A program made the translations under genes and the position numbers. Of a DNA stretch of 64,000 nucleotides, positions 60,489 to 64,000 are shown in pieces. Below the pieces are notes generated by a model. That model was not told the origin of the DNA and did no database searches. It worked only from the letters and a program-made list of their open reading frames with translations. Origin of the DNA: Hirschia sp964342355 (lineage in GTDB: Bacteria; Pseudomonadota; Alphaproteobacteria; Caulobacterales; Hyphomonadaceae); the NCBI GenBank assembly GCA_964342355.1, contig CAYFFG010000018.1, positions 3,415 through 67,414 of the forward strand. Reading direction: 5' to 3'. The first letter of the stretch is position 1, and every line of letters starts with the position of its first letter.

Positions 60489-61095
60489 CGCGGAGGACGC
60501 GTTTCCCGTAGTCCCGCAGGTTGCCTTTGGGATCGACATATCGGTACAGAGTGACAGGCTTCACGCCCAGTTCACTGCACAGCTCAGAAACGGACGTGTC
60601 CCTGTTGGCCATAGCTGCTTGCGCCATACGGACCTGAGCTTTGGAGAGAGCGAACTTTCGACCACCTTTTCGACCACGGGCACGGGCGGCCTGCAGCCCT
60701 GCCATGGTGCGTTCCCGGATCAACTCGCTTTCAAATTCGGCGAGCGCGGCAAAGATTCCAAATGACAGCCGACCGGCTGCGGTGGTTGTGTCGATCTGTG
60801 CTCCTTGGCCTGTGAGCACCTTCAGGCCGACACCCCGCTCTGACAGTAAGGTCGTCGTTTTCACCAGATGATTCAGACTGCGGCCCATTCTGTCCAGTTT
60901 CCAGATCACCAGGACATCGCCTTCGCGTAGAGCCTTCAGGCACGCTTCGAGACCCGGGCGGTCGTTTTTCTTGCCTGAGGCCTGATCGGAATAGATCTGC
61001 TCTTCATCTACACCCGCAGCGATCAAAGCGTCCCTTTGCAAATCAAGGGACTGGCTGCCATCGGCCTTGGAGACGCGTGCATATCCGATCAGCAT
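60484..61095 (-). CDS. tnpR: Tn3-type serine resolvase
   Basis: A 203-residue serine recombinase that resolves cointegrates at res. The N-terminal domain has the nucleophile in MLIGYARVSKADGSQSLDLQ (Ser after RV), WKLDRMGRSLNHLV, and TAAGRLSFGIFAALAEFESELIRERT; the C-terminal HTH (VSELCSELGVKPVTLYRYV) binds DNA. It is divergent from tnpA, the Tn3 arrangement in which resolvase also represses both genes. Length is slightly above the usual 185, with a short extra tail. Confidence 0.93.
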   Translation of the reverse strand: MLIGYARVSKADGSQSLDLQRDALIAAGVDEEQIYSDQASGKKNDRPGLEACLKALREGDVLVIWKLDRMGRSLNHLVKTTTLLSERGVGLKVLTGQGAQIDTTTAAGRLSFGIFAALAEFESELIRERTMAGLQAARARGRKGGRKFALSKAQVRMAQAAMANRDTSVSELCSELGVKPVTLYRYVDPKGNLRDYGKRVLRA

Positions 61096-61215
61096 GTTTC
61101 ACAAACGAACGTTTGAGATGTGCGGAGGAAACCCCAGCTTTCGGGCATGGCATTTATTCCTTAATCCATTACACAATCATCGATAAGCAATCCCCAAAGA
61201 GAAAGCAAAAGAAAC
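61096..61215. promoter_or_regulatory. res site and tnpR/tnpA divergent promoters
   Basis: A 120-bp spacer between the divergent genes, with the dyad CAAACG-AA-CGTTTG at 61102-61115 just before tnpR and AT-rich sequence toward tnpA. This is where Tn3-type res subsites lie. Confidence 0.65.
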
Positions 61216-64000
61216 ATGGCGCATCGCACCATACTGACCGAGCGCCAGCGTGTGGCGCTTTTTGACCTGCCGACTGACGAAGCGGATATGTTGCGGCATT
61301 ACACGCTGGCAGACGACGATATCGAACACATCAACGAACGGCGACGACCGGAGAACAAGATCGGCTTTACCCTACAGCTTTGTGCCCTACGCTATCCTGG
61401 GCGGCTGTTGTCATCTGGCGAAGTCATCCCGGAAAAGGTCTTGCGCTTCATCGCAGCCCAGTTGGGTCTGACCGGCTACGATGTCTTACCCTATGCCGCA
61501 CGCCGGCAAACCCGTCAGCAGCACCTGCACGCCCTCCGCCAGATCTATGGCTTCAAGATGTTCTCGGGCCAAGGCGCGCGGAGTCTGAAGGCCTGGCTTG
61601 AGAATGAGGCTGAAACTGCCCGATCCAACGAAGACCTGGCGCGCCGATTTGTCGAAGAGTGCCGCCGGGCGCAGGTGATCCTGCCCGGCATCTCTGTCAT
61701 CGAACGGTTGTGCGCAGATGCTCTGGTGTCGGCTGAGCGCCAGACCGAAAGCCGGATCACCAACAGGATCGACGATGGAACGAAAGAACGCCTGGACGCA
61801 CTGTTGACCGAGATCGTGGATGGCAATGTCTCCCGGTTCATCTGGCTTCGCCGTTTCGAGGCGGGCAGCAACTCGGCTGGAGCATCGCGACTTCTGGATC
61901 GGTTGGAATTTTTGCAAGAATTGGAACTCTCACCGGACATTCTGGCCGACGTACCACCACATCGGATCACCCGCCTGCGCCGGCAAGGCGAGCGCTACTT
62001 TGCCGATGGGTTGCGCGACATTACGAGTGACCGGCGTCTGGCGATCCTCGCGGTTTGCGCGATCGAATGGAAGGCGGTCGTCGCCGATGCTGTGATCGAA
62101 ACCCACGACCGGATCGTCGGCAAGACCTGGCGGGATGCGAAAAGGCTATCCGACGCGCGCATCGCGGATGCCAGATCTTCGCTGCGTGAGACATTACGTT
62201 CCTTCAAGGATCTCGGTGCTGCCCTGCTGGAGGCAAGGGCAGATGGCGTGTCCCTTGATGCCGCCGTCGAAGCTGGGTGTGGTTGGTCTCACCTCGAGCG
62301 TATGGTGACAAACGCGGCCGAGTTGACCGACACGATGGCGGCTGACGCCTTGTCTCATGTCGTTCATGGATATCACCGATTCCGGCGCTATGCCCCAAGA
62401 ATGCTGCGGGCGCTCGATATCTGCGCCGCCCCGGTGGCGGTGCCTTTGATGCAGGCAACAAAAGCCATCGCCCAGGATCAAACTGACGCACCCCGCCAGG
62501 TTGGCTTCTTGCGCCGAACCTCGAAATGGCATCGACACCTCAATGCTCAGAATCCAGGTGACAATCGGCTCTGGGAGGTCGCCGTGTTGTTCCAAGTGCG
62601 CGAAGCCTTCCGATCCGGCGACATCTGGCTGCCCCATTCCCGGCGTTACGCTGATCTGAAACAGGCCTTGGTACCGATAGAAACAGCCAAGGCGTGCCCT
62701 CGCCTGACGATGCCATTCGAACCTGAGATCTGGCTTGATGACCGCAAGGCAAGACTGGCAGAAGGTATGAAGCGTTTGTCCAAGGCTGCCAGAGCTGGCG
62801 CGATTCCCGGCGGATCAATCGAGAACGGCGTTCTCAAGGTTGATCGTTTGACGGCAGCAATCCCGGCGGATGCTGATGGCATGGTGCTTGATCTCTACGG
62901 TCGCCTGCCTGCCGTGCGGATCACCGATCTGCTGCAGGAAGTTGATGACGATATCGGCTTCACCGAAGCCTTTACACACCTGCGCACCGGTGTTCCCTGT
63001 AAGGATCGCATCGGGTTGTTGAACGTGCTGCTGGCCGAGGGATTGAACCTTGGCCTCAGCAAGATGGCCGAGGCGACCAGTTCACATGACTACTTCCAAC
63101 TCTCGCGCTTGTCCCGGTGGCATGTTGAAAGCGATGCCATCAACAGGGCGCTTGCCAAGGTGATCGAGGCGCAGACTAATTTACCGATGGCACAGTTCTG
63201 GGGCGGTGGTATGACCGCTTCAAGCGACGGTCAGTTCTTTCCGACAACGCGGCACAGCGAGGCGATGAACCTTATCAACGCAAAGTATGGACCGGAGCCA
63301 GGCCTGAAGGCCTACACACATGTCTCCGAGCAGTTCGGCCCGTTTGCCACCCAGAACATCCCTGCGACTGTAAATGAGGCCCCATACATTCTGGACGGCC
63401 TGCTTATGAACGAGGTGGGGAAGAAGATCAAAGAGCAGTATGCCGACACCGGCGGCTTCACGGATCATGTCTTCGCGGCAACCGCGCTCCTTTCTTATCG
63501 CTTTGTGCCCCGCATCCGTGACCTACCGTCAAAGCGGCTCTATCTCTTCGACCCCTCCACTGCGCCGAAGGAAATCCGCGGGCTGGTCGGCGGAAAGATC
63601 AGAGAAAAGCTGATCACGGAGAACTGGCCTGACATTTTGCGCGCCGTCGCTACCATGGCGGCGGGTGTTATGCCGCCCAGTCAGTTGTTGAGGAAGTTCG
63701 CATCATACCCCCGTCAGCACGAACTGGCTGTTGCCTTACGGGAGAACGGGCGAATTGAGCGCACCCTGTTCATTATCGACTGGTTGCTGGACGCCGACAT
63801 GCAGCGACGGGCTCAGATCGGTTTGAACAAAGGTGAGGCCCACCATGCGTTGAAAAACGCTCTACGCATCGGGCGACAGGGCGAAATCCGCGACCGGACT
63901 TCCGAAGGGCAGCTCTACCGTATGGCGGGGCTGAACCTGCTGGCCGCGATCATCATCTATTGGAACACCAAGCATCTTGGCCACGCAGTTGCGGCCAGAA
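61216..64000 (+). CDS. tnpA: Tn3-family transposase, C-terminus cut by window edge
   Basis: Open frame from ATG 61216 (MAHRTILTERQRVALFDLP) to the window edge, 928 codons; full Tn3 transposases have about 960-1000. The N-terminal DNA-binding domain (DUF4158) covers about 1-165. The DDE domain shows the first Asp in GGGMTASSDGQFFPTT, the second in the ILDGLLMNE region and the Glu in DRTSEGQLYRMAGLN near the end. It performs replicative transposition at the 38-bp repeats. No frameshift was seen in the visible part, so the transposon is probably active. Confidence 0.93.
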   Translation, partial: MAHRTILTERQRVALFDLPTDEADMLRHYTLADDDIEHINERRRPENKIGFTLQLCALRYPGRLLSSGEVIPEKVLRFIAAQLGLTGYDVLPYAARRQTRQQHLHALRQIYGFKMFSGQGARSLKAWLENEAETARSNEDLARRFVEECRRAQVILPGISVIERLCADALVSAERQTESRITNRIDDGTKERLDALLTEIVDGNVSRFIWLRRFEAGSNSAGASRLLDRLEFLQELELSPDILADVPPHRITRLRRQGERYFADGLRDITSDRRLAILAVCAIEWKAVVADAVIETHDRIVGKTWRDAKRLSDARIADARSSLRETLRSFKDLGAALLEARADGVSLDAAVEAGCGWSHLERMVTNAAELTDTMAADALSHVVHGYHRFRRYAPRMLRALDICAAPVAVPLMQATKAIAQDQTDAPRQVGFLRRTSKWHRHLNAQNPGDNRLWEVAVLFQVREAFRSGDIWLPHSRRYADLKQALVPIETAKACPRLTMPFEPEIWLDDRKARLAEGMKRLSKAARAGAIPGGSIENGVLKVDRLTAAIPADADGMVLDLYGRLPAVRITDLLQEVDDDIGFTEAFTHLRTGVPCKDRIGLLNVLLAEGLNLGLSKMAEATSSHDYFQLSRLSRWHVESDAINRALAKVIEAQTNLPMAQFWGGGMTASSDGQFFPTTRHSEAMNLINAKYGPEPGLKAYTHVSEQFGPFATQNIPATVNEAPYILDGLLMNEVGKKIKEQYADTGGFTDHVFAATALLSYRFVPRIRDLPSKRLYLFDPSTAPKEIRGLVGGKIREKLITENWPDILRAVATMAAGVMPPSQLLRKFASYPRQHELAVALRENGRIERTLFIIDWLLDADMQRRAQIGLNKGEAHHALKNALRIGRQGEIRDRTSEGQLYRMAGLNLLAAIIIYWNTKHLGHAVAAR

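Larger units (their letters stand above)
60451..64000. mobile_element. Tn3-family transposon, right part outside window
   Basis: Starts with a 38-bp terminal repeat, carries divergent tnpR and tnpA with a res region between them, and continues past the window edge. Inserted in an ISNCY transposase gene; the 5 bp before it (TACTT, 60446-60450) would be the target duplication. No cargo gene is visible in this part. Confidence 0.92.

Noticed and set aside
1..64000. CRISPR array, tRNA or rRNA genes
   Set aside because: No regularly spaced direct repeats of 23-40 bp and no cloverleaf or rRNA segments noticed.

Overview
The window looks like part of a conjugative repABC plasmid (or a chromid or integrated plasmid) of an alphaproteobacterium, most likely a roseobacter-type Rhodobacteraceae. 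Evidence read directly: a complete repA-repB-repC operon with the expected antisense RNA signature, a full VirB/VirD4 type IV secretion operon, a VirD2-like relaxase, plasmid housekeeping genes (DUF736, DUF2958, ArdC, a ParB-like protein) and a TRAP-transporter/ETF catabolic load. The family-level taxonomy is inference from protein style and gene order. I saw no rRNA, tRNA or CRISPR array.

Layout. 1-0.6 kb: a cut-off IS5-like transposase next to an IS3 remnant. 0.7-17.6 kb: a catabolic island with a class III CoA-transferase, two IclR regulators, thiolase, fused enoyl-CoA hydratase/3-hydroxyacyl-CoA dehydrogenase, two acyl-CoA dehydrogenases, ETF beta and alpha, a TRAP transporter (P, Q, M), ETF-ubiquinone oxidoreductase and a CoaA-like kinase. 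Together these could import a carboxylic acid, activate it to its CoA ester, beta-oxidise it and pass electrons to ubiquinone. The order thiolase / fused enzyme / two dehydrogenases resembles the pimelate (pimBFCD) type of dicarboxylate oxidation. 17.8-30.4 kb: small regulators and the virB operon. 30.6-31.7 kb: an Abi/HEPN protein fused to a CBS-like region. 31.8-36.2 kb (minus): virD4, relaxase and a mobC-like gene. 36.4-41.6 kb: small plasmid genes, ArdC and an AbiE-like toxin/antitoxin pair. 41.6-45.4 kb (minus): repCBA. 45.9-49.5 kb: DUF736, DUF6429, a large ParB-like protein and an uncharacterised gene. 50.0-52.0 kb: Xre/RES toxin-antitoxin, a potassium-channel-like protein and a 31-residue membrane peptide.

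52.2-59.1 kb holds the most striking locus: two paralogous GHKL (MORC/MutL/Hsp90-type) ATPases, a DruA-like (DUF4338) protein translationally coupled to the second, and a convergent small protein that looks like a sigma factor. The two ATPase genes are each preceded by the same two-block element, TGCACAGATCG-N10-GCCGATACT, which has the geometry of an ECF-type promoter. I propose this is an undescribed sigma-controlled antiphage or anti-plasmid system; the function is inference.

59.9-64.0 kb: an ISNCY-type transposase gene cut by a Tn3-family transposon (38-bp terminal repeat, resolvase, res region, transposase running off the window).
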